NCBI GenBank assembly: GCA_001970955.1
Contig: MPUH01000093.1
Location: forward strand, 46,311-110,310
Length of the DNA: 64,000 bases
From: Stentor coeruleus
Lineage: Eukaryota; Ciliophora; Heterotrichea; Heterotrichida; Stentoridae
Direction: 5' to 3'
Part shown: piece after piece, positions 42,039 to 52,257 of the stretch
How the letters are laid out: every line of letters begins with the position of its first letter
Position numbering within the stretch: the first letter of the stretch is position 1
Notes under the pieces: model-generated
What the model was told of the DNA's origin: nothing
The model's input: the letters and a program-made list of their open reading frames with translations, nothing else
Database searches by the model: none
Program-made: the position numbers and the translations under genes

Positions 42039-43082
42039 TTACTTTTCTTCTTTCTTAAGCGCTTTCTGGGCAAGCTTAAAATATTGTCCAGCGTTATTTT
42101 TTCTCTCAGTATCTTTGCGAAGGTTTAAATTTCTCAAAGAGAAACTATTAGTACAATGTATACTTGGCATAATATCCTCAGTACATTCTTCTTCATAAGG
42201 TTTTTCTTCAATATTCTCAATCAAAAAACTAACAATTTTATTAATATTCTCAGGTAATCTCTGACAGTTATGCGATCCACAAGTTTCTATAAACGCAAAA
42301 TTCCCTTTAGCCTCTTTCATAAGTGCTTGAGCATGAGTAATAGGAATAAGTTCATCTTCATTACTATGAAGTAAAAGTACAGGGCATTTAACTTTATGTA
42401 TTCTTTTTATCAATTCTACATCGCTAATTATTTTTTACTCTATATCGAATTTTGCTGTTTTTTTAACCCCTGATCTAAGTCTTGATACTAATAATTGTGC
42501 TAAAATTTTAGGTATTTTCTATATAAACCTTACTGTATGAGTATTAACAAGTTCTACACACAAAGTTCTTAAACTAGCAAAAGGAGATTCAGCTATAATA
42601 AAATCTATATTGCGGGAATATGATGAATATAATAAAGCTGATACTGCTCCCATTGATCTACCCCATAAACCTATATGTGAAGTTCCTAACCTTTCAAGAT
42701 ACTGGACAACAACTTTTATATCATCTTTTTCATAGTGGCCCATAGATACATAATCTCCATCTGATTGTCCTGACCCTGAGAAATCTAATGCTAGAATGCT
42801 TATGTTTAAAGGAAGTAGATGCTCTAAAATATCTAAACAGTCTAGACGACTACCACTGTTACCATGACAATATACAATGCAAGGCATTTTTGTACTACGT
42901 TCACGTAGAAAATGAGAACATCGGAGAGTTAACCCGTAGTCATTTTGGATTTGTAAGTCTTTTCTTATGTATGCAACTCCGTTTATAGTGAATTTTGGAA
43001 GACCGAGCTGCAATGTAGAGTAGCAGACACTGATTAGTGATTACCGTCTTGGTCGAATCATAAACTCAACGAAACTATCCAT
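42039..43082 (-). CDS. Alpha/beta hydrolase (BEM46/ABHD17-like), three 15-nt introns
   Basis: 332 aa after joining four exons. On the sense strand the introns are GTAATCACTAATCAG (43030-43044), GTAAGGTTTATATAG (42519-42533) and GTAAAAAATAATTAG (42423-42437). Each contains an in-frame stop or shift that disappears on removal. The spliced start is MDSFVEFMIRPRRVCYSTLQ. It has the HGNSGSR oxyanion strand, LALDFSGSGQSDG, the nucleophile elbow GRSMGAVSA (Ser), an Asp in the LLLHSNEDELIP strand, and a His in CGSHNCQ. The triad is therefore complete and the enzyme is probably an active serine hydrolase (esterase, lipase or depalmitoylase type). The substrate is unknown. It is head-to-head with 43457. 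Confidence 0.9.
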
Positions 43083-43456
43083 TTAAATTTTATATGTTTT
43101 TAAACTGGATTTTGCATTTTTTAAAGTTTTGGGTATTGATAAGAGTTTTATGTTGTTAAAGATAGGAGAGGGTGTTGGAGGATTTTAGGTTTTTATTGAG
43201 ATTGAAGGATTTAGTGGGTTTGGTTTAGCAGAACAGATAGATTTTTGTNTTTTTGTAAATGTAAAAATATATATGAAGAGTGTTTTTGGTATAAAAAGTA
43301 TATTATTATTTAGAAATTTATATAAGCATAAACCTAAATTGGAAAAATACTATACAATAAGTAGAGATACGTTAAAAATCATCCTGTTACTTAGTTTTAA
43401 AAATTTATCAAACCCTCTCCAAAAGCAAACATCCCATCATCAATTACACATATAAA
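43083..43456. other. Intergenic with N at 43249, 374 bp
   Basis: Divergent spacer. The N has only a 7-bp repeated flank (TTTTTGT), unlike the other gaps. No gene seen. Confidence 0.55.
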
Positions 43457-44086
43457 ATGGGTTCATCAAAATACGAAATCGTAAAAAAATGCGCCTTTCT
43501 CCTCAACGACATGCCCCCGCTCCCTGCAAAGCCTAATAAAACCCGTTTTCCCTCTATAAACCATACCTTAGCCTTTAGCTTTGCCTCAGTTCTTGAACCT
43601 ATGCTAGATTTTGCAAACCCCGATTCTGATGGTAAAATCGTATCTCTTCTTTACTCAAAAATGTTTGCCCATACAGCAAAGCATCTAATCCACAAATACA
43701 ACCGCCAAGGTCAAGGCTTTTACAAATATCGCATGTGGGCAGTTCATGACTTCCTCAAAAATGAAGGCAAAATATACTCATATGTCGAATACCCAAGAAT
43801 GGAAGACTTAATATCTTTAAAACGTGAAGTTATGAATAGAACTCCAATCAAAGTGAAAAATCTCGAATTAGATCAAGCTCTCGAAAATATCAATATGGGA
43901 GCGTTTAATGATTTCCATGATTATTCTATGCTACAATTCCAAAAAGACTTTGAACTCGCGCATTTTTTTTGGAATATCATGATTGATTATATGATCACAG
44001 TACGTGAAAAACCTTTAGAAAAAACTCAAGAAAACCCTATAACAAACCCTATAACTACACAGAGCCCTGAAAAGCTAAATAATTAA
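43457..44086 (+). CDS. Unknown soluble protein, possible N-myristoylation
   Basis: 209 aa, no family recognised. It starts MGSSKYE (Gly2, Ser at 3-4, a fair N-myristoylation context) and is mainly helical. Blocks include FSFASVLEPMLDFANPD, YKYRMWAVHDFLKNEGKIYS and FELAHFFWNIMIDYMITV. The C-terminal 25 residues are Pro/Thr/Asn-rich and disordered. Codon use and C-rich leader fit a real gene. Confidence 0.6.
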   Translation: MGSSKYEIVKKCAFLLNDMPPLPAKPNKTRFPSINHTLAFSFASVLEPMLDFANPDSDGKIVSLLYSKMFAHTAKHLIHKYNRQGQGFYKYRMWAVHDFLKNEGKIYSYVEYPRMEDLISLKREVMNRTPIKVKNLELDQALENINMGAFNDFHDYSMLQFQKDFELAHFFWNIMIDYMITVREKPLEKTQENPITNPITTQSPEKLNN

Positions 44087-44139
44087 TAGAATTAGGCTAG
44101 AGATATATGTGAAAAGTTTATTTCAATTATAGGAATAAT

Positions 44140-44305
44140 AATTAGAGTGAAATTTGTATAATATTTTTAGTATTTTGCTTATTAGATACTGATGTATTTT
44201 ACCGAATTTTATATAAATCAANCAATTAGAGTGAAATTTGAATAATATTTTTAGTATTTTGCTTATTAGATACTGATGTATTTTACCGAATTTTATATAA
44301 ATCAA
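44140..44305. repeat. Near-identical flanks of N at 44222
   Basis: 44140-44221 and 44224-44305 are the same apart from one visible T/A difference. Unmerged overlap. Confidence 0.85.
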
Positions 44306-44437
44306 TAATGTGAAATGCTTCTAAAATTATTTTGGAGTGCTTATTTTCTATAAGGAAATAGATATTAAGTNATAATGTGAAATGCTTCTAAAATTATTTT
44401 GGAGTGCTTATTTTCTATAAGGAAATAGATATTAAGT
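44305..44437. repeat. Identical flanks of N at 44371
   Basis: 44305-44370 recurs at 44372-44437. Unmerged overlap, directly next to the previous one. Confidence 0.85.
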
Positions 44438-44750
44438 ATGTTGATTTTTTTCCGATCTAATGAGTAGATTGAATACTGGAGTTTTAATATTTTCTGTGAT
44501 CATTGCTTGCTACTATAAATATTGAATAGTCAATTTTCAGGTTATTTTAGGAGTTTAATATCAGCTAGGAGCTGTTTTTCAATAAAAAGATAAGTTATCC
44601 ACAGTCAGAGTTGCCTATTTTTCTTATCGATATTCTCTAAATCTTTAAATAAACAAATAAAATATTTTTTTCCCTTAGCTTTCATATACAATCTTATAAA
44701 ACATACAAAACCCTATTAGCAAAACTATCCATATTTGTAAATTAGATATT

Positions 44751-45134
44751 ATGAATGAGAATCTCGAAGACACTATCCAAGTTTTAATCCAACTAGAAAA
44801 AGTATTCACAGAGCCAGAGTTTATTTGCGACATAGAAGAGCTTCTAAATAGCAATTTAACTTTGTTTGACGATGGCGAACAAAGTATTCAATGCCATGAG
44901 ATCTACCTTCAATTCACAAGTAAAGTTGAGAAAGTTCTCGAAGATTTCGTTAGAATTCAATCAATCAGTGAAGAAACTGTGTTTATTTACTGTAAACAGT
45001 TATATGAAAATGACCCTCATGCCTTGACATGCTTTGAATATATTCTTGCCGCATGTGACTATAATGACTTTTTAGAAATGATGCTTACAAGAAAGAATTT
45101 ACTTGAATGGCGAGGTGAACAAGATTTAAGCTAA
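44751..45134 (+). CDS. ARL2BP: ARL2-binding protein (BART domain)
   Basis: 127 aa made of the BART domain alone. The block TLFDDGEQSIQCHEIYLQFT matches FEDTEENKLxYTxIFxEY of ARL2BP/CFAP36, and the end CDYNDFLEMMLTRKNLLEWRGE matches the DFLxFKEMFLxYRxEKEG segment of ARL2BP. Length and C-terminus favour ARL2BP over CFAP36. The protein binds GTP-loaded ARL2/ARL3 and in animals is needed for cilia and photoreceptor axonemes. It is tail-to-tail with TMEM128, 19 bp between stops. Confidence 0.85.
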   Translation: MNENLEDTIQVLIQLEKVFTEPEFICDIEELLNSNLTLFDDGEQSIQCHEIYLQFTSKVEKVLEDFVRIQSISEETVFIYCKQLYENDPHALTCFEYILAACDYNDFLEMMLTRKNLLEWRGEQDLS

Positions 45135-45153
45135 TGAGTATTAAAATAACTAG

Positions 45154-45669
45154 TTAGTGTAAGAGACCTTCATGAGGAATATATCGACTTGATAATGCAG
45201 AACCTATAAACATAACTAGGAATAATACTGAACCAAATGTGCTTTTAGGTAAAAAAGATCCAGCCATCAAATAACCCATAAGCATGGTGATTAGCATCAA
45301 TGGGGTATACCAGCCCCAAACTGGCCAGAAAGCAATTAAAGATGACATGAAGCAAATAAACCCAAACATTGAGGCTACTGGAATAAGTCTTGGGGCAATT
45401 ACTTCAATATCTTCAAAGTTAGGAAGGGCAAATGAAGCATAAATTGTCATAGAAGTGAAAATCCCAAAAGTAATAAGGGAGATTCCAAAGAACATAGAGT
45501 TGATTTTTTCGCTTTCCCACATCACATGGAAAAAATTTGAGTAGTAAATGACAAAGATTGCTGCTAACACCCACAGAACTGCCTGCACACGGTCAGAAAG
45601 ATAATTAAGCCTTGCAACCCATTTTTTCTTCCGAGCCTCTCTAGCTTTATACCATTCAGCGCTTTTCAT
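45154..45669 (-). CDS. TMEM128-like four-pass membrane protein
   Basis: 171 aa. A short basic N-terminus (EWYKAREARKKKW) precedes four hydrophobic segments: about 30-48 (LWVLAAIFVIYYSNFFHV), 60-82, 93-112 (LIPVASMFGFICFMSSLIAF) and 117-160. The segment FWPVWGWYTPLMLITMLMG corresponds to ALWHVWSFFTPLLLF of animal TMEM128. Probably an ER membrane protein; the family's role is poorly known. Confidence 0.8.
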   Translation of the reverse strand: MKSAEWYKAREARKKKWVARLNYLSDRVQAVLWVLAAIFVIYYSNFFHVMWESEKINSMFFGISLITFGIFTSMTIYASFALPNFEDIEVIAPRLIPVASMFGFICFMSSLIAFWPVWGWYTPLMLITMLMGYLMAGSFLPKSTFGSVLFLVMFIGSALSSRYIPHEGLLH

Positions 45670-45763
45670 TTATATCCACTATATTAAAAGAAATTAATAA
45701 AGTATTATAATTTCTAATGCCAGTCTAATATTTAAAAATCTTTAAGTAATTTCGCTACTCTTA

Positions 45764-48278
45764 TTAATCCAAACTAAGCATCGAAGCTATATAATCAGCT
45801 GTTTTTTTATCAGAAGCTCTTGCAATAGCATTAAGTTCATCTATGATAATCTGTTTACTACTATTTGTCACTGCAATAATACATAAATGCGCTAGTTCTT
45901 TACATGTCACATTAGACTTGTCTTCATCAATGACTATTGTGACAAGGCGTTTAAGAACTAAACTCCAAGCCTTAGCATTGATATCTATTTCTTCAGGAAA
46001 CAGCCCTATAACATCAATAAGTGGATATAAACAGTTTAAAGTTTGATCTGGACCTCTTTCAAGCATAGAAATCAGTTTGAGCATAAGTTTTGTTATAATA
46101 TTCGATTGATCTTTGGCTTTTGTAAATTTTTCTACCCCATAGATTTTAACAAATGTAAACTGTCGATGAATTTCATCACATGCATCCATTTGGACAGAAA
46201 GCTGTGAATCGTCAATACATGCAGAGAGAGCTTCAAATAAAGACATTTCCACATTATGATGTTCAGAAAGTTTTAATAGTTGTAAAGCTTCACTACGAAG
46301 TAAAGATGTATCTTCTGTTTTTAATGTTCCTAGTAAACATTTTAAGATAATTTTATTGACGATATTAGGGTTGTGTAACTGAAGATTTTTCATTAATCTT
46401 ATGCTTGGAATATGATAAGGAGACATGGGTACAGAAAAAACTTTGATGAAAATAAGCTCCATATCTTCATGTGTAGCATAATCTCCACAATGCTTACATA
46501 TATTAGAAAGCACAGGCCACTATATAGATTTTACTGTTAAAGTTGAAGTTTTCCACTCGCTAGCGTTGTATTTTTGTATATCCTTAATAAAAACATCTAA
46601 AACAAACTTAAAATTCTGTTCCTCATCCAAATACCAGGAATCACGTATTTTCTTCAAAAATTTAGGTATACTTTCATGATCATGTTCTAACAAAAGCCTC
46701 AAAATCCCTTCTCTACAGTTATCAGGCCATTTAATATCCGCATCAATAAGCGCCTGGGCAAAAAACAAACTTTCTCTAGACCTTTCAATCGACCTAACAA
46801 AGCGTAAAACCCCAGAAAAACAGCTTATAAACTCATTTGGGTCTTTAGCATCTAAATTCCCTTTAGAAAAATAAGTCAAAGTACTTAACTGTGAAGCTGT
46901 TGAGACAATAGGGGTATTTGTGCATATAAATGAACAGAAAATCGAAGGTTTAGATCTTGATGATGCGATAATAGGGAAAAAACTAGAAACTGGGATTTGT
47001 CTGCCTATAGTTTCAATGCATTTTAATAGTATTTGTGTTGTTGCGCTTTGATTAGATGCTTCTAAAGATATCATTATATTATTAAGCACGGTTTGTAGGT
47101 TATTATTAGCTGATTCTGTGAGGATTAATAAAGAAAGGAGGAGTTTTGCAGCTATTTCTCTATGTGGGGACATAAAATTGCTTATTTCATGTAAAATGTC
47201 GTGTTGGATTGAATTGAAGTAAAGCGTGAAAAGTATTTTCACCCCAGTTCTAGGTTTTTTATAAAAAGGATGCCAAGGATATGGTTTAAAAACCTCTGAG
47301 TCATTAGAAGTTGTATGGTTGTTTTCATTTTCCCACATTATCCCCAATTCTACTATTTGTTCCCAGCAGGTTTCACGAACTTCTTCTATTGGGTCAAACA
47401 ACCCGACTAGGATTATTGGAAGAAGACGTTTTTGCAACTCGCGTTTACTTGCAAGATGTAAAAGCCAATCACAAATTACCCTAAAAAACATATCTCGGAC
47501 TTGCATATGTTCATCTCTTATCATATTACTTAATGCATTATCTCGATTAAATTGCACAACATCATGAAAACGATCACTATCACTTCCTAATAAAGCTCCT
47601 AGTACAGATTTCATATCTAAAGAGGGAAGGATATATACTAAATGACCTAAAGCTTCAAGAGAACTAGTTCTAACATGAAAGTCAGGGTGTTTCATACAAG
47701 ACATTAATCTTAACAATATATCGTTATGATACTGGATTATATTTGTTGGTACGGTTTTGCACAGAACACTAATATTTTTACAAGTTTTAGCCTTGACGTC
47801 TTTAAACGAATTTTCCAGAAGCTCAAGCATCAGTGAAAGTAAATAAAAAAGCACAGGTATTAATTGATAGCCTTCTGTTACAGAGATTATATTTGTTACT
47901 ATATCCCCAACTATTGAATGAACCTCCTCATTATCCAAATAATCTTCAGTTACTATACGAGTAAGTATGATGATTAAACGATTTAAAAAAGGAGAGATAT
48001 CTTCACATCTAGAAAGAAGTCTGTATATAGTATACTCATTATGAATTATCAGAGCGATTATTGTTATTTCAGCATCTTTGCTAAATGAGTCTATTAATGA
48101 TTCAAATATTAGCTGATATATTTCTTGAATGCAAGCTGTATATCTTTTTACATTGCGTTGGTTTTGGTTTTGATGTTAGTAGAGCTTCTTTAAGGTCAGA
48201 TAATGCTGATTTAAGATCTTCTAAGGCACTAAATTCGTTTAATAAACTTTGGGCCTTTGAAAGTAGGAAAGCGTCCAT
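45764..48278 (-). CDS. DNAAF5: Dynein axonemal assembly factor 5 (HEATR2), two introns
   Basis: 827 aa after removing a 15-nt intron (GTAAAATCTATATAG, 46520-46534) and a 16-nt intron (GTAAAAAGATATACAG, 48136-48151), both read on the sense strand. The protein is built of HEAT repeats throughout. The segment LLPIILVGLFDPIEEVRETC, followed by GIMWENEN, and the later PRTGVKILFTLYF match the characteristic middle of DNAAF5/HEATR2, a cytoplasmic factor needed to pre-assemble axonemal dynein arms. The start at 48278 restores an N-terminal helical repeat (MDAFLLSKAQSLLNEFSALE). The splice at 46520 joins TSTLT to WPVLSNICKHC. Head-to-head with 48440, 161 bp apart. Confidence 0.88.
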
Positions 48279-48439
48279 TAAATAGTTAATAGGGAAGTGA
48301 TTTATGAACAAATTCAAAATTAGAAAAGCTCTTAAAAATAGTTCACCTGGAAAAAGTATTTGAATATAAGGCTAGAGAATATGTATTTAGTGTGTAGATA
48401 TTATTATATACAAAAATTTCATTAGGTAATATTAAAGAT

Positions 48440-48727
48440 ATGGGGTGTAATTTATCTTGTATTGACCCTGAATATTTAAATCAGCCACTTGAAATAAGAA
48501 CTGAAAACCGAACTGTCATACTCCAAAAACGGCCTAAAGACCTGCGTACCCTCTATGAAAACCTATCAGAGTCTCAAGATACCAACCTTTCTAAAAACAC
48601 CGTCTTCGAATACAGTGGCAACGAAGGTGTCAAACAACTCACCAGCGACCTTTTCCTTCATGAAGCCTACATAACCCACAGTGATAAAAAACTTGTTATA
48701 GGCTCTAGGCAAAGACTAAGTAACTAA
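48440..48727 (+). CDS. Small acylated protein, unknown
   Basis: 95 aa, starting MGCNLSC: Gly2 with Cys3 and Cys7, the signature of a myristoylated and palmitoylated membrane-bound protein. The rest is hydrophilic (ENRTVILQKRPKDLRTLYEN). No domain recognised. The same type of start is found in the two MORN proteins of this window, without other similarity. It is 99 bp upstream of the Rab gene. Confidence 0.6.
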   Translation: MGCNLSCIDPEYLNQPLEIRTENRTVILQKRPKDLRTLYENLSESQDTNLSKNTVFEYSGNEGVKQLTSDLFLHEAYITHSDKKLVIGSRQRLSN

Positions 48728-48826
48728 ATCTGTAAATTCTGGCTTTAAAACCCTTACCTTTCTTTACCTTTCCATTTTCAACTTAACCAAAACCAACTTT
48801 CTCACATAGTCTCACTAATAATAATT

Positions 48827-49492
48827 ATGGAAACCAGATAGTAAACTCTATATAGTGATTACACTTTTCGTATAATGACAATTGGGAATTCAGGTGTTGG
48901 AAAGACATGTTTAATTTCTCGATATGTGGTATACAATACATAGGACAAGTGTTTTTCTCATAGATTCATGAGTACTTTAGGTATGGATTTCAAGGTTAAA
49001 GAACTAAACATAGGTCAAAAACGTATAAAAATGCAAATCTGGGACACAGCAGGACAGGAACGATTTAGAAATATCACAAATAGTTATTACCGGAATGCTC
49101 ATGGTGTAGCAATTGTATTTGATGTTACAAATAAAGGATCTTTTGATACTGTGACAACATGGGTTAAGGAAATATCAAAACGAGCATCACAAAACTCTCT
49201 TAAAATACTCATTGCTAATAAAACTGATATGACTAATTTGAGGATTATCACTGAGGAAGAAGGGAGGATTTTAAGTAAAGAAAACAATTTGTATTACTTT
49301 GAAACTTCAGCTAAAGATGATGTTGGGGTTAATGAAGCTTTTGATTTTATGGCTAATAAGATTTTTTCGAATGTTGAGATTTGCCCTGATTTCTTGAATG
49401 TTAGTTTAGAGAGTATGCTAAAAAAAGCAAGTAAGCCACCTTCAGAGGTATCGAGAGAACATATAACAGTGTGCACCTGTTGTAAGGTGTGA
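48827..49492 (+). CDS. Rab-family GTPase, two 15-nt introns
   Basis: 211 aa. The true start is 48827. The introns GTAAACTCTATATAG (48841-48855) and GTATACAATACATAG (48929-48943) split the N-terminus, and only their removal yields METRYDYTFRIMTIGNSGVG followed by KT. All G motifs are present: P-loop GNSGVGKT (15-22), switch I with FMSTLG, WDTAGQERF, NKTD and ETSAK. The C-terminus CTCCKV has paired Cys for double geranylgeranylation. The Rab8/10/1-type RabF motifs (KIQIWDTAGQE-like MQIWDTAGQERF) do not fix a subfamily. It acts in membrane traffic. The stop is TGA (49490-49492). Confidence 0.95.
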
Positions 49493-49932
49493 AAATATGG
49501 GAAATTAAATAAGTAAATGCTATGGATGATATGGGAAATAGGTTTGGATTCTTGGTTGAGAAAATAATAGGAGAGTTTGGAGGAAATTTTATTGTGGTTA
49601 GTTTTTTTTTGTGAAAAAAAAAGGAATGTGCGATATTAGTGATAGTATTGGGGATTTTATTGTGATATGCAATTGTGGAGATAGTGGCTATGATAAATAG
49701 ATAAATAGAATATGAAGATAATGTTTTGAAATTTTAGGATATGTTTATAATTTACAATATATTTTTTTTAGTAAATCAAGTTTACTTGATAGACAATTAA
49801 TATTTATCAGCTTAGAAATAACTTTACAATAATATAAAAATAACTCTTTCTTCATCATATAAAATACTAACTTATATCAACCTCAAAAATCTTTATTTTC
49901 CATCTATAACCTAAAACTCCTATTTAAATCAT
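49493..49932. other. Intergenic, tail-to-tail, 440 bp
   Basis: G-rich to about 49760, then C-rich, each half matching the 3' flank of its own gene. No other feature. Confidence 0.6.
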
Positions 49933-52257
49933 TTAACTAAGTATTTTACCCATAGGCGAGTTAGCATAAACATCAGGGTATTTCTCTTGGAAATTCTTCA
50001 CAATCATCTTAACAAAGTCTTGTATCATCTTCACTCCAGACTCTGTATACAAACTCTTCAACAATTCTTCTGATACAATCATACTATTCTCTTCTTTTTT
50101 TGTAAAAACATAACAAAGTGCTTTTAACAATATATCCTTCGAAGATATCAAAGTAGTCTCAAATGTTTCAGAACTTGTAAAAAACTTCTTCAATATCCAT
50201 TGAGCTTTAACACATAATTCTGGTTCACAAAGTGCGACACAAAGATGGTCTTTGAGTTTTTCAAACACTTCAATCCAAATTTCTTTATCATCAAGTTGTC
50301 CTTGCATACAAGCAAAAAGTACATCAACATGAGCTTCTTCAAGGTTCTCAAGGCGATTTTGTTTAACATTATTAGCAAGAGCTAAAGCAACAACAGATGA
50401 TTTCCATAATATAAGACAACTTTTGATTTTATATCTTTGTGTACTTGCTCCAAGTACTAACATACCTTCTTCCATAAGAGTTTGTGTTTGTGAATCATCA
50501 GGCATTTCTAATAAACTTCTACGTATATCATCTCTAACAGCTAATAAGCATTCAACATATCGATCACCAAGTTCTGGATATTTATGTAAAGCTGGGGCTA
50601 TATAAATAAGCCCTATTCTCAATACATTTTTAGAATCTGTTGGGGTAAATGCTGTATATACAACTTCTTTAAGCCCATGAAGTGTTTCTAACATGTTACT
50701 TTCTTCAGTATTTGGATCGAGAATAGATAATAAAGTTCCAGCACACTGAATAACTTGTCCTCTAACTTCCCACCAGCGGTCTTGTGAAAGAGCTTTTAAC
50801 TGTGGGACAATACTGAGTATAGGTATATGATTAAGATTAGCGATTTGTGAAAAAATCGCAATAGCTGCAGTTCGAACATAAGCTGAAGAATGTTCAAGAC
50901 CAAGAAGTCCATAATAAATAAACACATCATGTAAATCTTCATTGTATTCTTTGTCGTATTTAATAAAAATAGCTAAGCATTTTACTAGTTCATGATATCC
51001 TGGTAGTTGTTCACTAAGTTTTTGTATAGCTCGAGTTCTAGCAGTAGGGTCTGAGACAATATATGAGTATAACAAATGGCATAAAACATCTCTTTTACCT
51101 GGGTTTTTTAACATCAAATCAGAAGATTTCCCAAGGACATACTTATAAAATAAACTTTCAGTACCAGAAGGGTCAAGTGAAGCCATTTTTTCTCCAACTA
51201 AACACAATGTTTCCATTAAATGAAGGAACTGATCCGAACTTACAATCAACCTTTCTATAGCAGGAAAAGCTAAACTAAACAACATCCAAAACTCATGAGG
51301 ATTTTTTAAAGATATATCCGCTATAATCGGGATTTTCTTAGCCATATACTCAAAAAACGCTGCTGTCATATCAGGACTCATATCTTCAAGATGAGCGAAA
51401 AAGTATTTTCCTAGCTCAGGAGCTGTGATATCAGGAGCAATCTCAGAAACATTCCTTTGTGTATAACTTAATGCTTCCATAACTAAATCAGACATAATTT
51501 CATTTATCGGTTTAGATAATGAGCTTGTAAGTTCATAATTAGTTGAATATGGGTGTTTAGCAACTGTTTCAATCCCTTTAGCTGAAGCAACAAAAGATGG
51601 CTCATTCATGCTTTTTTGCATACTCATACTTTTAGTTGCTCTTATTTGAGCAAAATTCCTATCAATTTGCTTAACCTCAACTTCACGTATTTCAATACCT
51701 TGTAATTGTCTTAGATTGTTTTTATCTAATTGTTTTGTATTCCCATGAGGGATTTTCCTTAATGTTATCTTTGGTTCACCTGCTGGGATTTCATCATCTT
51801 CGGTTATTTCTTCAGCGAAGATTTGATGGGTTTTGCTTTGGACTGACTTGGTATCAGGATCTTTTGGTATACTTGTATTAGCAAAACCTGCTTTTGGGTG
51901 GACTTTTGGCTTGACAGGAGGTTCTTCAACTTGCTTGTTTGTTAGGAATTCATAGACTTTTTTTAAAAGAGAAATTGCCGCATCTGGAGCTGAATATAAG
52001 ACTGGGTCCCAGTCACGTTTGAAGATATTAAGGTTTTTTTTACGGAAAAATGCTTCGAGAAGACCCCAATTGCTGATTTTGGCTGAAATGCTAAGGCCTG
52101 TATCAAAACTGTGCATTTTGATTTCTTGTGGGAAGAACTTGGAGAAGATCTCAGCTATGAGAAATCCGTTTGAAAAGTCACGTCTTGGATTTTTTATTGA
52201 GTATGCTAGATCTAAACTATGTAGCCACTTTATTACTTCTCTTGGAACAGTACCCAT
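49933..52257 (-). CDS. CH-domain (SPEF1/SPATA4-like) plus HEAT-repeat protein
   Basis: 774 aa. Residues 1-105 are a CH domain of the SPEF1/SPATA4 type (VPREVIKWLHSLDLAYSIKN, RDFSNGFLIAEIFSKFFP, NWGLLEAFFRKKNLNI), found in axonemal microtubule-binding proteins. A linker of about 140 residues rich in Lys and Glu follows. From about 260 to the end the chain is helical, with HEAT-like repeats (SSAYVRTAAIAIFSQIANLN, DRWWEVRGQVIQCAGTLLS). The fusion of this CH type with HEAT repeats suggests an axonemal or central-pair role. The role is inferred; the CH assignment is good. Confidence 0.85.
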   Translation of the reverse strand: MGTVPREVIKWLHSLDLAYSIKNPRRDFSNGFLIAEIFSKFFPQEIKMHSFDTGLSISAKISNWGLLEAFFRKKNLNIFKRDWDPVLYSAPDAAISLLKKVYEFLTNKQVEEPPVKPKVHPKAGFANTSIPKDPDTKSVQSKTHQIFAEEITEDDEIPAGEPKITLRKIPHGNTKQLDKNNLRQLQGIEIREVEVKQIDRNFAQIRATKSMSMQKSMNEPSFVASAKGIETVAKHPYSTNYELTSSLSKPINEIMSDLVMEALSYTQRNVSEIAPDITAPELGKYFFAHLEDMSPDMTAAFFEYMAKKIPIIADISLKNPHEFWMLFSLAFPAIERLIVSSDQFLHLMETLCLVGEKMASLDPSGTESLFYKYVLGKSSDLMLKNPGKRDVLCHLLYSYIVSDPTARTRAIQKLSEQLPGYHELVKCLAIFIKYDKEYNEDLHDVFIYYGLLGLEHSSAYVRTAAIAIFSQIANLNHIPILSIVPQLKALSQDRWWEVRGQVIQCAGTLLSILDPNTEESNMLETLHGLKEVVYTAFTPTDSKNVLRIGLIYIAPALHKYPELGDRYVECLLAVRDDIRRSLLEMPDDSQTQTLMEEGMLVLGASTQRYKIKSCLILWKSSVVALALANNVKQNRLENLEEAHVDVLFACMQGQLDDKEIWIEVFEKLKDHLCVALCEPELCVKAQWILKKFFTSSETFETTLISSKDILLKALCYVFTKKEENSMIVSEELLKSLYTESGVKMIQDFVKMIVKNFQEKYPDVYANSPMGKILS

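Larger units (their letters stand above)
44087..44750. other. Intergenic with two N gaps, 664 bp
   Basis: Contains N at 44222 (copies of about 81 bp on each side, offset 84) and N at 44371 (66-bp copies, offset 67). The remainder is AT-rich without a recognisable feature. Confidence 0.6.

Noticed and set aside
42788-42988. 66-codon plus-strand frame
   Set aside because: Antisense to the alpha/beta hydrolase exon.
44123-44305. 60-codon minus-strand frame crossing the N at 44222
   Set aside because: Formed by the duplicated flanks and shows the same segment twice.
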